Below, one piece after another: positions 8,188 through 16,767 of a DNA stretch of 41,916 nucleotides (its first letter is position 1; each line of letters starts with the position of its first letter). The translations under genes and the position numbers were made by a program. This DNA comes from Clostridia bacterium (GTDB lineage Bacteria; Bacillota; Clostridia; Oscillospirales; CAG-272): positions 1 through 41,916 of the forward strand of contig JAGBCA010000064.1 in NCBI GenBank assembly GCA_017938205.1. Direction: 5' to 3'. A model generated the notes under the pieces. The model had not been told where the DNA came from. It saw nothing but the letters and a program-made list of their open reading frames with translations, and ran no database searches.

Positions 8188-9215
8188 GTCGGCACGTCAA
8201 TATTCCCATTTTTGTGCCGCACCTCGGCTGTCCGCATCAATGCAGCTTTTGCAATCAGCGCTCCATCAGCGGAAGTGAGGGCTTTTGCCTTTCCGCGCTG
8301 GAGCAAACGATCGATCGTGCGCTTGCTACGGTGGAAAGGGAAGCATCCGTTGAGATCGCCTTCTTCGGCGGCTCGTTCACAGGGATCGACCGATCGCTGA
8401 TGGAAGAGATCCTTCGGCGCGCGCATCGCTATCTTGAAAGCGGCGCGGTCGCCTCTCTGCGATGCTCCACGCGGCCGGATTACATAAACGAGGAAGTTTT
8501 GGATCTTCTTCAGACCTACGGCATGAAAACCGTGGAGCTTGGGATCCAAAGCATGAGCGATCCCGTGCTTTCTGCGTGCCGCCGCGGTCATACGGCAAAG
8601 GATAGCGTAAGGGCGGCGAGCATGCTCGTCAGGCATGACTTTGATTTCGTTGGCCAGATGATGATCGGCCTTCCGTCCGCAACGCCCGAAAGCGAAAAGG
8701 AAACAGCAAGGGCAATTTGCGAGCTTGGTGCCGTGGGAGCGAGAGTGTATCCCACCGTGGTCTTTCGCGAAACGCCGCTTTGCGAGGATGCGATCCGCGG
8801 CGTTTATCAGCCTCTTACGCTTTCGGAGGCGGTCCTGCGCACGGCAAATGCAGTTGAGATCTTTCATGCGCACGGCGTACCTCTGCTTCGTGTCGGCCTT
8901 CATGCCACCGAGGCGTTAAATGATGAAAACACCGTTTTCGCAGGCCCGACCCACAGTGCAATGGGCGAGCTTGTGGAAAGTGAAATATACAGGCGAAAGA
9001 TCTGTTCTCTCCTAAAAAGAGAGAAAAAAGCCCCCGTTCTGCGCATCCTCGTTGCCAAGGGATGCACATCTGCGGCCGTGGGGCAGCATAAGTCCAACAA
9101 GAACTACCTCTGTGAGAGCTTCGGCTTTTCTCGCGTGATCGTTGAGGAGAGCGAGGCGCTTTGCAAGGGAGACGTTATAATCAAGACAGAAGAAAGGAAA
9201 AGGGTATGTACTTAA
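8184..9215 (+). CDS. Radical SAM protein of the Elp3-like family found between rnc and smc
   Basis: The N-terminus has the radical SAM cluster motif CPHQCSFC with cysteines at residues 16, 20 and 23, followed by AFFGGSFTGI and SLRCSTRPDYI, and the C-terminus has the extra domain seen in Elp3/YhcC-like proteins (LRILVAKGCTSAAVGQHKSN). Genes of this family frequently sit between rnc and smc in Clostridia. The reaction is not established; a tRNA modification or a related radical reaction is inference from the Elp3 resemblance. The start overlaps the rnc stop by ATGA and the end overlaps smc by 10 bases, so translation is likely coupled across all three. Confidence 0.88.
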   Translation: MSRHVNIPIFVPHLGCPHQCSFCNQRSISGSEGFCLSALEQTIDRALATVEREASVEIAFFGGSFTGIDRSLMEEILRRAHRYLESGAVASLRCSTRPDYINEEVLDLLQTYGMKTVELGIQSMSDPVLSACRRGHTAKDSVRAASMLVRHDFDFVGQMMIGLPSATPESEKETARAICELGAVGARVYPTVVFRETPLCEDAIRGVYQPLTLSEAVLRTANAVEIFHAHGVPLLRVGLHATEALNDENTVFAGPTHSAMGELVESEIYRRKICSLLKREKKAPVLRILVAKGCTSAAVGQHKSNKNYLCESFGFSRVIVEESEALCKGDVIIKTEERKRVCT

Positions 9216-12200
9216 AATCCTTGGAACTTCACGGCTTCAAGTCCTTTCCCAACCGCACAACGCTTACCTTCGAGCACGGTGCAACGGTGATCGTAGGGCC
9301 GAACGGAAGCGGAAAATCCAATATTTCCGACGCGATGCGTTGGGTTCTCGGAGAGCTTTCCAGCCGAAATATCCGCGGAACGAAGATGACGGACGTTATC
9401 TTCGGCGGAACGGAGGCGCGCCGTCCGATGGGATTTGCGGAGGTTACGGTCGTTTTCGATAACTCGGATAAGGAAAACCGTCTGGAATCGGATTACGATG
9501 AGGTTTCCGTCACCCGCCGCTACTACCGTACGGGCGAGAGTGAATATCTGATCAATAAGGAGCCGAAGCGCTTGCGCGATATTTACGAGCTCTTTATGAA
9601 TACGGGTGTCGGACGCGAGGGCTATTCGATCATCGGACAGGGTAAGATCGCAGAGATCATCTCGAAAAAGAGTGACGAGCGCCGTAATATCTTTGAGGAG
9701 GCGGCAGGCATTGCCAAATACCGCAACCGCAAGGAGGAATCCGAGAGAAAGCTGAAGAGCACACAGGAGAACCTTGACCGTGTCAGAGATATTCTGACCG
9801 AAAAGGAGAGCCGCCTCGGCCCCCTTGAGAAAGATGCGGAAAAGGCAAGGCGCGGTCTTGCGATCTTTGAAGAAAAGAAAATGGCGGACGTATCGCTCTG
9901 GCTCTTTGATACCAAGAAGATCCGTGAGGATATCGAGGAAGCGACTAAGGCCTTCAAGCTCTCGAAAAACGAGCTTGAGATCATTGATGACGTGATCGCG
10001 GATCTGGAGGCACAGTCCGACGTTCTCTACAATAAATCGCAGGAAAATAAGCTTCGCTCGCAGAAGGTATACGACGATATTCAGGAGGCCAACCGCCGCC
10101 TGCATCAGTTGGATGCCGCGATGGACGTGCAGAACACCGAGCTTGCCCACAATCTTGAAATGATCGAGCAGTGCAAGATCCGCATGGGTGAGCTTTCCCG
10201 TCAGCAGATGGGTCTTGAGCAGCAGGGCGAAGAGCACGAAAAGAGAATTGCCGCCTTTGAGGCCACACTTAAAAAGCATATGGATACCCGCCTTGAGTAT
10301 CTTGCCGAGCAGAGCAAACTGCAAAAGGCGATCGAGGAAATGCAAAAGGAGCTGGAGGAGGCGCTGGACGAGCTGACGGTGGAGGAAAACACCGCGCAGG
10401 ATCTCAATGTGCGCATCAATGTCCTTTCCAATTCCAAGATCAGCGACGGCACGCGCTCCAAGGATATTGAGGAACAGATCGCCGCTTATGAAAAAGAGGG
10501 CGAAACGCTGACGGCAGAGGCAGAGAAGTGCGAGGCGAACGCCGCAGGCTTCAAGGCGAAGATCGCCGAGAAGGATAAGATCCTTGAAGAGGGTAATGCA
10601 AAGCTCGAGGAGATCTCCGAGCAGAAGGAAAGACATCTTTCGATCCTCAACGATCTGATACCGAAGAGCGAATCTCTCTTGCAAAAGGCAGACGCTCTGC
10701 AGAGAATGAACGAGAGCTTCGAGGGCTTTTACGAGAGCGTTAAGTTCGTTATGCGCAAATACAAGGAGGGCGAGATCCGCGGAAGGATCCACGGTCCGCT
10801 TTCCTCGCTGATCCACGTGGATGAAAAATACATCACCGCGATCGATACCGCGCTTGGCGCAAGCCTGCAGAACATCGTCGTGGATAATGAGGAGACCGCA
10901 AAGGCCGCAATGTACGCGCTGAAGCGTGCAGGCGCAGGCCGTGCCACCTTCTATCCCATCACCGCGATCAAGTCCGCTACGGAAACGGATGAGATCCGTA
11001 TGACGAAGTCAATGCAGGGCTACGTCGGAAGAGGAGACGAGCTTGTAAGCTTTGATCCTTGTTATAGATCCATCATCGAATGGCTCTTGCTTCGCGTCGT
11101 TGTTTTCGATACGATCGAGAATGCATCCGAGGCTGCAAAGAAGATCCGTTACCGTGTCAAGCTCGTAACGCTGGACGGTCAGGTGATCAACGCGGGCGGC
11201 TCGTTTACCGGCGGTAGTGCAAAGAGAGATAGCGGACTTCTCAGCCGTATGAGCGAGATCGCCGCTCTTCGTGAGCGCGCCGAGGGCTACAACAAAACCA
11301 TTGCCGAAAGCAAAAAGGCGATCGCGGTTCTGGACTCCGAGCGTGTCGCTGCCGCAGAGGCTGTCAAGGACGCTACGCAGGAGAAGGAATTGCTTCTCAC
11401 GCTTTCGAGAAGTCAGTTTGCCGCGCTTGATACTGCGAATGCCAATCTTGCTGCCAACCGAAATATGATCGAAAAGCTGCGCTTTGACTATCATAACCTT
11501 GAGGGACAGCAGTCGAGGGCAGAGGAGGAGCTTCGCTCCCTGCAGGCGCAGTACGATGCTGCCTGCGAGCGTGCGGAGGGGCTCCGTGCCTTCCGCGAAA
11601 AGCGCGCTGCGGAAATGGGCGTGCTGGATGAGAAGAATGACGAGCTTTCCGCCAAAGCCGCAGACGAATATGTTGCCATCGTTGAAGCCAATAAGGATAT
11701 AGACGGTGCAAGACAGCTCCTTGCTTCGATCCGTGAGCGTCTGGAGGAGCTTGAATCCGAGAAAAACGCGCAGAAGGCGCGCATTGCAGAGCTTCACGAT
11801 AAGAGCGAAAGCATGGATAAAACCAAGGCGATCCGCAGAGAGGAGCACGAGGCTCTTGAGGAGCAGATCCGCTCGCTTGAAAAGCAACGCAAGGAGCTGG
11901 AAACCGGTAGTGATACCTACGATAAGGCCATGAACGATCTGCGTGCGCTGATCAAGGAAAAGACCTCCTCCCGCGAGTCCTTTATGGAGGCATCTCTGCG
12001 TGCGGAAAACAATTTGATGCGCCTGGAGGAAAACCGCGATAAGCTTGGCTCTGTTCTCTGGGACGATTACAACCTTACTTATGAGCAGGCCGTGGCGCTG
12101 AATTATCCTCCCGTAACCGAGGAAAACCGCGCCGAGGTTGCTGCAAATCAGACCTCCCTCCGTCATAAGCTTCGTGCCATCGGACACTTTGATCCCGCAT

Positions 12201-12814
12201 CCATTGAGCAGTATGCGGATGAAAAATCGGCCTATGATGCGCTCAATACGCAGTACGTGGATCTCACAAAGTCGCACGATGAGCTGATCCAGATCATCGC
12301 CCGCCTCGAAACGGATATGCGCGAAAGCTTCGTTAAGGCCTTTGAGGATATCAACCGCCATTTCGGAACCACCTTCCGCGAGCTCTTCGGCGGCGGTACT
12401 GCATCTCTCTCGCTTACGGAGCCGGAGGACGTTCTGACCTCGGGCATCGAGATCACCGCACAGCCTCCGGGCAAGGCCGTCGGCAGTATGTCGCTTCTTT
12501 CGGGTGGCGAGCAGTCCTTCGTTGCGATCGCTCTGCTTTTCGCCATTCTGAAGGTAAATCCCTCGCCCTTCTGTATTCTGGACGAGATCGAGGCGGCGCT
12601 GGACGAGGTGAACGTGTTCCGCTTTGGCGAATACATCAAGAAGATGGCAACGGATACGCAGTTTATCCTGATCACGCACCGTCGCGGCACGATGGAGATC
12701 GGAGACCGCTTGTACGGTGTAACCATGCCGCAGCGCGGTATTTCCCAGGCCATTGAGCTGAACGTAAACGAAATCGAAGGAAAGCAAAAGGAGATACTCG
12801 ATGGGGTTCTTTGA
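9206..12814 (+). CDS. smc: Chromosome segregation protein SMC
   Basis: SMC forms the bacterial condensin with ScpA and ScpB. The 1202-residue product has the Walker A motif GPNGSGKS at residues 31-38, two long coiled-coil arms rich in Glu/Lys/Ala, a hinge around residues 500-660 (from GRIHGPLSSLIHVDEKY to GGSFTGGS), and the C-terminal ABC signature LLSGGEQSF followed by Walker B FCILDEIEAALDEVN. Length and layout are normal. ATG 9206 is chosen because alignment demands MYLKSLELHGFKSF; AGAAAGGAAAAGGGT just upstream is the ribosome binding site. The long open frames on the opposite strand are composition shadows of the coiled coils. Confidence 0.98.
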   Translation: MYLKSLELHGFKSFPNRTTLTFEHGATVIVGPNGSGKSNISDAMRWVLGELSSRNIRGTKMTDVIFGGTEARRPMGFAEVTVVFDNSDKENRLESDYDEVSVTRRYYRTGESEYLINKEPKRLRDIYELFMNTGVGREGYSIIGQGKIAEIISKKSDERRNIFEEAAGIAKYRNRKEESERKLKSTQENLDRVRDILTEKESRLGPLEKDAEKARRGLAIFEEKKMADVSLWLFDTKKIREDIEEATKAFKLSKNELEIIDDVIADLEAQSDVLYNKSQENKLRSQKVYDDIQEANRRLHQLDAAMDVQNTELAHNLEMIEQCKIRMGELSRQQMGLEQQGEEHEKRIAAFEATLKKHMDTRLEYLAEQSKLQKAIEEMQKELEEALDELTVEENTAQDLNVRINVLSNSKISDGTRSKDIEEQIAAYEKEGETLTAEAEKCEANAAGFKAKIAEKDKILEEGNAKLEEISEQKERHLSILNDLIPKSESLLQKADALQRMNESFEGFYESVKFVMRKYKEGEIRGRIHGPLSSLIHVDEKYITAIDTALGASLQNIVVDNEETAKAAMYALKRAGAGRATFYPITAIKSATETDEIRMTKSMQGYVGRGDELVSFDPCYRSIIEWLLLRVVVFDTIENASEAAKKIRYRVKLVTLDGQVINAGGSFTGGSAKRDSGLLSRMSEIAALRERAEGYNKTIAESKKAIAVLDSERVAAAEAVKDATQEKELLLTLSRSQFAALDTANANLAANRNMIEKLRFDYHNLEGQQSRAEEELRSLQAQYDAACERAEGLRAFREKRAAEMGVLDEKNDELSAKAADEYVAIVEANKDIDGARQLLASIRERLEELESEKNAQKARIAELHDKSESMDKTKAIRREEHEALEEQIRSLEKQRKELETGSDTYDKAMNDLRALIKEKTSSRESFMEASLRAENNLMRLEENRDKLGSVLWDDYNLTYEQAVALNYPPVTEENRAEVAANQTSLRHKLRAIGHFDPASIEQYADEKSAYDALNTQYVDLTKSHDELIQIIARLETDMRESFVKAFEDINRHFGTTFRELFGGGTASLSLTEPEDVLTSGIEITAQPPGKAVGSMSLLSGGEQSFVAIALLFAILKVNPSPFCILDEIEAALDEVNVFRFGEYIKKMATDTQFILITHRRGTMEIGDRLYGVTMPQRGISQAIELNVNEIEGKQKEILDGVL

Positions 12815-13712
12815 GAAGCTGAAAAACGGTCTTTTAAAGACCAAGAATGCCATAGTCGGAAAAATAGACAGTCTGTTCAGATCCTTTCATAAAATTGATG
12901 AGGATCTGTTTGATGAGCTTGAGGAGCTTTTGATCTCTGCCGATCTCGGTGTAAATTGCACCGAGGAGATCCTTGATGATCTTCGCGAGGCCGTCAAGGA
13001 TGGCCGCCTCAAGGATCCTGCAGAGATCAAGGATCTTCTGTATCGCAATCTGCGCGATATGCTTGGAGAGCACGAGCCGCTGAAGCTGAATACGAAGCCC
13101 TCCGTTATCCTCGTTATCGGTGTCAACGGCGTGGGAAAAACCACCTCGATCGGCAAGATCGCCGCAGAGCTGAAGAAGCAGAAAAAGCGCGTCGTCGTTG
13201 CTGCTGCAGATACATTCCGTGCCGCCGCCGCAGAGCAGCTTGCCGTCTGGTGTGACCGTGCGGGCGTTGACCTCGTGCGGCAGGGGGCGGGCGCAGATCC
13301 CGCATCCGTTGTGTACGATGCGATCAGCGCGGCAAAGAGCCGCTCGGCCGACGTTCTGATCATCGATACGGCAGGCCGCCTTCACAATAAGAAAAATCTT
13401 ATGGACGAGCTTGCGAAGATCAACCGCGTGATCGGCAGGGAATTGCCGGATGCAGATCGCGAAACTCTGCTCGTTTTGGATGCCACCACCGGTCAGAATG
13501 CCGTGATCCAGGCAAAGGAGTTCAAGGGCGCGGCGGAAATCACCGGTCTGATCCTCACAAAGCTGGACGGAACGGCAAAGGGCGGCATCATCTTCTCCAT
13601 CAAGCAGGAGCTCGGTATTCCCGTGAAGTTCATCGGTGTCGGTGAGCAGATCGAGGATATGAAGCCCTTCAATGCAGAAGAATTTGCGGGAGCACTCTTC
13701 TCCGAGGAGTGA
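12801..13712 (+). CDS. ftsY: Signal recognition particle receptor FtsY
   Basis: FtsY is the GTPase receptor that docks SRP-bound ribosomes at the membrane. The 303-residue protein has a helical N domain, then the G domain with GVNGVGKT at residues 107-114, [12 protein letters not shown], the DTAGR G3 motif and [11 protein letters not shown]. The long acidic A domain of enterobacterial FtsY is missing, as is normal in Firmicutes. It overlaps the end of smc by 14 bases, a common arrangement. Confidence 0.97.
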   Translation: MGFFEKLKNGLLKTKNAIVGKIDSLFRSFHKIDEDLFDELEELLISADLGVNCTEEILDDLREAVKDGRLKDPAEIKDLLYRNLRDMLGEHEPLKLNTKPSVILVIGVNGVGKTTSIGKIAAELKKQKKRVVVAAADTFRAAAAEQLAVWCDRAGVDLVRQGAGADPASVVYDAISAAKSRSADVLIIDTAGRLHNKKNLMDELAKINRVIGRELPDADRETLLVLDATTGQNAVIQAKEFKGAAEITGLILTKLDGTAKGGIIFSIKQELGIPVKFIGVGEQIEDMKPFNAEEFAGALFSEE

Positions 13713-13748
13713 TCTTTGCGAAAAATGATATAAAAAGGAAAATATAGC

Positions 13749-14039
13749 GTGTTAAACAGTAAACAAAGAGCTTATCTTCGCTCGCTTGCACAGAATATGG
13801 ATACCATCTTTCAGATCGGAAAGGGCGGTATCGGTGAGGAGCTTTGCAATCAGCTCTCCAATGCCTTGGAGGCCAGAGAGTTGATCAAGATCCGCGTGCT
13901 TGAAAGCAGCGGATATTCCGCAAGAGAGGCGGCTGACGAAATCGCCGCCGCCATCGGAGCAGAGGTCGCAGGTACGATCGGAACGAAGATCATCCTGTAC
14001 CGTCCCTCCGAAAAGAAGCAAAGAATCGAGCTTCCGTAA
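13749..14039 (+). CDS. yhbY: YhbY-family (CRM domain) RNA-binding protein
   Basis: The 96-residue protein consists of a single CRM domain: LNSKQRAYLRSLAQ, IFQIGKGGI (the GxxG loop), LEARELIKIRVL and a final GTKIILYRPS. YhbY proteins bind pre-50S particles and are thought to assist ribosome assembly. GTG 13749 is the start, with AAAGGA at 13734-13739. The stop TAA shares a base with the ATG of nadD, so translation is probably coupled. Confidence 0.92.
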   Translation: MLNSKQRAYLRSLAQNMDTIFQIGKGGIGEELCNQLSNALEARELIKIRVLESSGYSAREAADEIAAAIGAEVAGTIGTKIILYRPSEKKQRIELP

Positions 14040-15271
14040 TGAAAAAAGAGATACTTGCGATCTACGGCGGCACCTTTAGTCCGCCGCATATCGGGCACAT
14101 CCGTGCAGCGGAAGCGCTGAGCGCAGCGCTTTCACCGGATCGCCTTATGATCATCGTGGACAATCTCCCTCCGCACAAGGAGATTGACGGCGGTGCCACG
14201 GCAGAGCAAAGGCTTGCCATGGCCTCGCTTGCCTTCGGTCATATTCCGAACGCCGAGATCTCCGATATGGAGATCCGCCGCGGTGGGCGGAGCTACACCG
14301 CAGAAACGCTAACTTATCTTTCGGCAGAAAACAGAGAGCTCTATTTTCTATGCGGAACGGATATGTTCCTCTCTCTGCCAACCTGGCGTGATCCCGCAAC
14401 GATCTTTGCCCACGCTGTGATATGTCTTGTCCGCCGTGAGGCGGAGGACGGGATCTCCGTACAGATCAAGGAGGCCGCCAAGCGGTACGAAAGGGAATAC
14501 GGTGCGCGTATTCGCATGATCGATGCTCCCGTCACCGAGATCTCCTCCTCCGACCTGCGCGTGGCGCTCGCCACCGCACCCTGGCGCGCTGAAAAAATGC
14601 TTTCTCCCGCGGTCTATGCATATATCCGGGAGCAAGGGCTCTGGCGTGCAGAGGATAAGGATGCGATCCTTCTTGCCCTGCGTGAGGACGTGCGTGCCTT
14701 CATGAGCGAAAAGCGCTACCGCCACACGCTCGGCGTGGAGAAAATGACACGCCGCATGGCCGCCTTCTTTGACGGTGAGATCGATCCCTTTTTCCTATCT
14801 GCGGCCGCGCTTCTTCATGATATAACGAAGGAGCTGTCCGAAGCGGAACAAAGAGAGATCATCTCAAAAATGCAAATAAAACTTTCCATAAGTCAAGAAA
14901 AATCACCTGCGATCCTGCATTCCTTCACGGCAGAGCATCGGATAAAGCACGAGTTCTCGTTCTTTGCAGAAAACGAAGAGATTCTCTCTGCGATCCGTTC
15001 TCATACCACGGGAAGTGCCGGTATGTCGCTTTTTGATAAGCTGCTTTTTGTTGCGGATTATATCGAGGAGGGGCGAGAATATCCTCGTTGCATCGAAGCA
15101 CGAGAAAAATTCTTTTCCATGCTCAGTGACGGCATTCCTCCGAAGGCGGCGCTGGATCGCATTACGCTTTCTGTTCTTGATAGCACCATTCGTTTTCTCA
15201 CGGAGCACGGATACGCGCTTTGCGAGGATACGGTGCGTGCCCGTGATAGCATTTTGTCAACTATTTCTTAG
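14039..15271 (+). CDS. nadD: NadD-YqeK fusion: nicotinate-nucleotide adenylyltransferase plus HD-domain hydrolase
   Basis: Residues 1-200 form NadD, which adenylates nicotinate mononucleotide in NAD synthesis: GGTFSPPHIGH at residues 10-20 and the nucleotidyltransferase signature ISSSDLR near residue 168. Residues about 215-410 are YqeK, an HD-domain phosphohydrolase described as a diadenosine tetraphosphate hydrolase: EKRYRHTLGVEKM, the HD pair at residues 260-261, and a following DKLLFVADYIEEGR segment. In Bacillus these are two adjacent genes; here one frame covers both with no stop or internal ribosome binding site seen. The gene starts inside the yhbY stop codon. Confidence 0.94.
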   Translation: MKKEILAIYGGTFSPPHIGHIRAAEALSAALSPDRLMIIVDNLPPHKEIDGGATAEQRLAMASLAFGHIPNAEISDMEIRRGGRSYTAETLTYLSAENRELYFLCGTDMFLSLPTWRDPATIFAHAVICLVRREAEDGISVQIKEAAKRYEREYGARIRMIDAPVTEISSSDLRVALATAPWRAEKMLSPAVYAYIREQGLWRAEDKDAILLALREDVRAFMSEKRYRHTLGVEKMTRRMAAFFDGEIDPFFLSAAALLHDITKELSEAEQREIISKMQIKLSISQEKSPAILHSFTAEHRIKHEFSFFAENEEILSAIRSHTTGSAGMSLFDKLLFVADYIEEGREYPRCIEAREKFFSMLSDGIPPKAALDRITLSVLDSTIRFLTEHGYALCEDTVRARDSILSTIS

Positions 15272-15324
15272 GATTATAGAAGAAAAAAGGGAAAAGATAA
15301 GAAAAAACGTTGGAGTCTCCTTAC

Positions 15325-16302
15325 ATGAAAAAGCTTCTGACCATTTTTCTTGTATTTTCCATGCTGTTGTCCTTTACCGCCTGCTTTCGTCGTCGGACGG
15401 ATGCAGTAGATGCCGATGCAGATGCCCCCATGGTATTTCTTTGTGCAGGGCTGGATGAGGCGGCTGAGAATACAGACGTTCTTTTTCTGCTTTCGCTCGA
15501 TCCATCCGCAGAGCGCATTTCCGTGATGCAAATTCCGCGCGATACCTATTTTCGCGCCGATACCGCAGTGGATAAGATCAACGGCGTTTACGCCGCAAGC
15601 CGCTGTCGCGGAGAGTCTGCGGAGCGTGCGCTTTCCTTGCTTTCCTCGCTCGTCAGTGAGACGTTTTCCGTCTCTCTTTCAGGCTCCGTTGCATTTACTG
15701 CCGCCGCTTTGCGTGCCGCCGTGGATGCTATGGGCGGTGTTGCCGTTACGCTTCCCTCGGATATAGAATTGGAGGGTACGCGTTATACGGCGGGAACGCA
15801 TCTTCTTTCGGGCAAAGAGGCCGAGTCCTTCGTCCGATACCGCGAGGGCTACGTGATGGGTGACCTTGGCCGTGTGGATGCGCAAAAGATCTTTCTCTCT
15901 GCCTTCCTTCGCCGTGCACGCACGCATCTTCGGCCTGCCGCTCTGATCCAAATGCTTTTTTCCATGCGTGAGGATCTTATCACCGATATTCCTATAGCCC
16001 GTGCGCTTTCTCTTGGGCTTTGGGCGCATGCGCATCTGTCCTCGCTTTCCGCTGTGTTTTTCACCCTGCCGGGCGAGCCGCTGCTATATAACGGTCATTG
16101 GTATTATATTGCCAACCGAGAGAGCAGCATACGGCTTCTTTCCGAGTATTTCCCCTTTGGCGGAGGCTTTGACGGCGCACACCGCCTTTACAAGGAAGGC
16201 GAGCTCGCCCAGGAAAACATTTATAGCGATAAAAATTTCCCCTACCTTGTGTATACGGAGGAAGATCTGTCCTCCTTAGAAATACAAACTAAAAAAGAAT
16301 GA
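15325..16302 (+). CDS. LytR-CpsA-Psr (LCP) family protein, possible lipoprotein
   Basis: LCP proteins attach teichoic acids or other glycopolymers to peptidoglycan. The family core is visible: TDVLFLLSLDP, ISVMQIPRDTYF, KINGVYA and the arginine-bearing SFVRYREG...DLGRVDAQK. Unlike typical LCP proteins with an N-terminal membrane anchor, this one starts with a signal peptide ending SFTAC (Cys 20), which could be a lipobox although Phe at -3 is atypical. ATG 15325 is preferred over TTG 15310 because GGAG at 15312-15315 precedes it by nine bases. It lies between nadD-yqeK and rsfS, a common Clostridia arrangement. Confidence 0.85.
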   Translation: MKKLLTIFLVFSMLLSFTACFRRRTDAVDADADAPMVFLCAGLDEAAENTDVLFLLSLDPSAERISVMQIPRDTYFRADTAVDKINGVYAASRCRGESAERALSLLSSLVSETFSVSLSGSVAFTAAALRAAVDAMGGVAVTLPSDIELEGTRYTAGTHLLSGKEAESFVRYREGYVMGDLGRVDAQKIFLSAFLRRARTHLRPAALIQMLFSMREDLITDIPIARALSLGLWAHAHLSSLSAVFFTLPGEPLLYNGHWYYIANRESSIRLLSEYFPFGGGFDGAHRLYKEGELAQENIYSDKNFPYLVYTEEDLSSLEIQTKKE

Positions 16303-16315
16303 CAGAGGAACCTAT

Positions 16316-16747
16316 ATGTCAGAAAATCATGCATCGCTTCCCGTGGAGGATCTGAAAAATGCCTCCTCTTTGGCGCTTGCGGAGGCCGTGATCGAGCTTC
16401 TGCTTGAAAAAAAGGGAAGAAATCTCACCGCGTATTACGTCGGCGAGGAAAGCGCCATCACCGATTATTATATCAATATCACGGCAACCTCATCCACCGC
16501 CGTTCTCGCGCTTTCGGACGAGGTGGCAGAGAAGATGTCCTTGCGCGGTAAGCGTCCGCACCGCGTGGAGGGGCGCTCGGGTGCCTCCTGGGTGCTGGTC
16601 GATTTTGCGGATGTGATCGTAAACGTTTTTGATGTGCAGAGCCGTGAGTTTTACGATCTGGATCGCCTCCTTCCCGCCGATCGGAAAATGGACATCACGC
16701 CGATCAAGGAAAAGGTCGATGCAAAATTCAATGTGAAAAAAATTTAA
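16316..16747 (+). CDS. rsfS: Ribosome silencing factor RsfS (Iojap family)
   Basis: RsfS binds L14 and blocks subunit joining under starvation. The 143-residue product has the family pattern LKNASSLALAEAVIELL, LTAYYVGEESAITDYYI, RVEGRSGASWVLVDFADVIVNVF and REFYDLDRLL. The N-terminal part is slightly long. AGAGGAA at 16304-16310 is the ribosome binding site. It sits 13 bases after the LCP gene and 20 before leuS, a standard cluster. Confidence 0.95.
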   Translation: MSENHASLPVEDLKNASSLALAEAVIELLLEKKGRNLTAYYVGEESAITDYYINITATSSTAVLALSDEVAEKMSLRGKRPHRVEGRSGASWVLVDFADVIVNVFDVQSREFYDLDRLLPADRKMDITPIKEKVDAKFNVKKI

Positions 16748-16767
16748 TTTAGGAGATAGATGAGACA

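Noticed and set aside
9212-12853. Long minus-strand frames (534 and 614 codons) opposite smc
   Set aside because: Codon shadows of the coiled-coil composition of SMC; leucine-rich antisense products with no domain.
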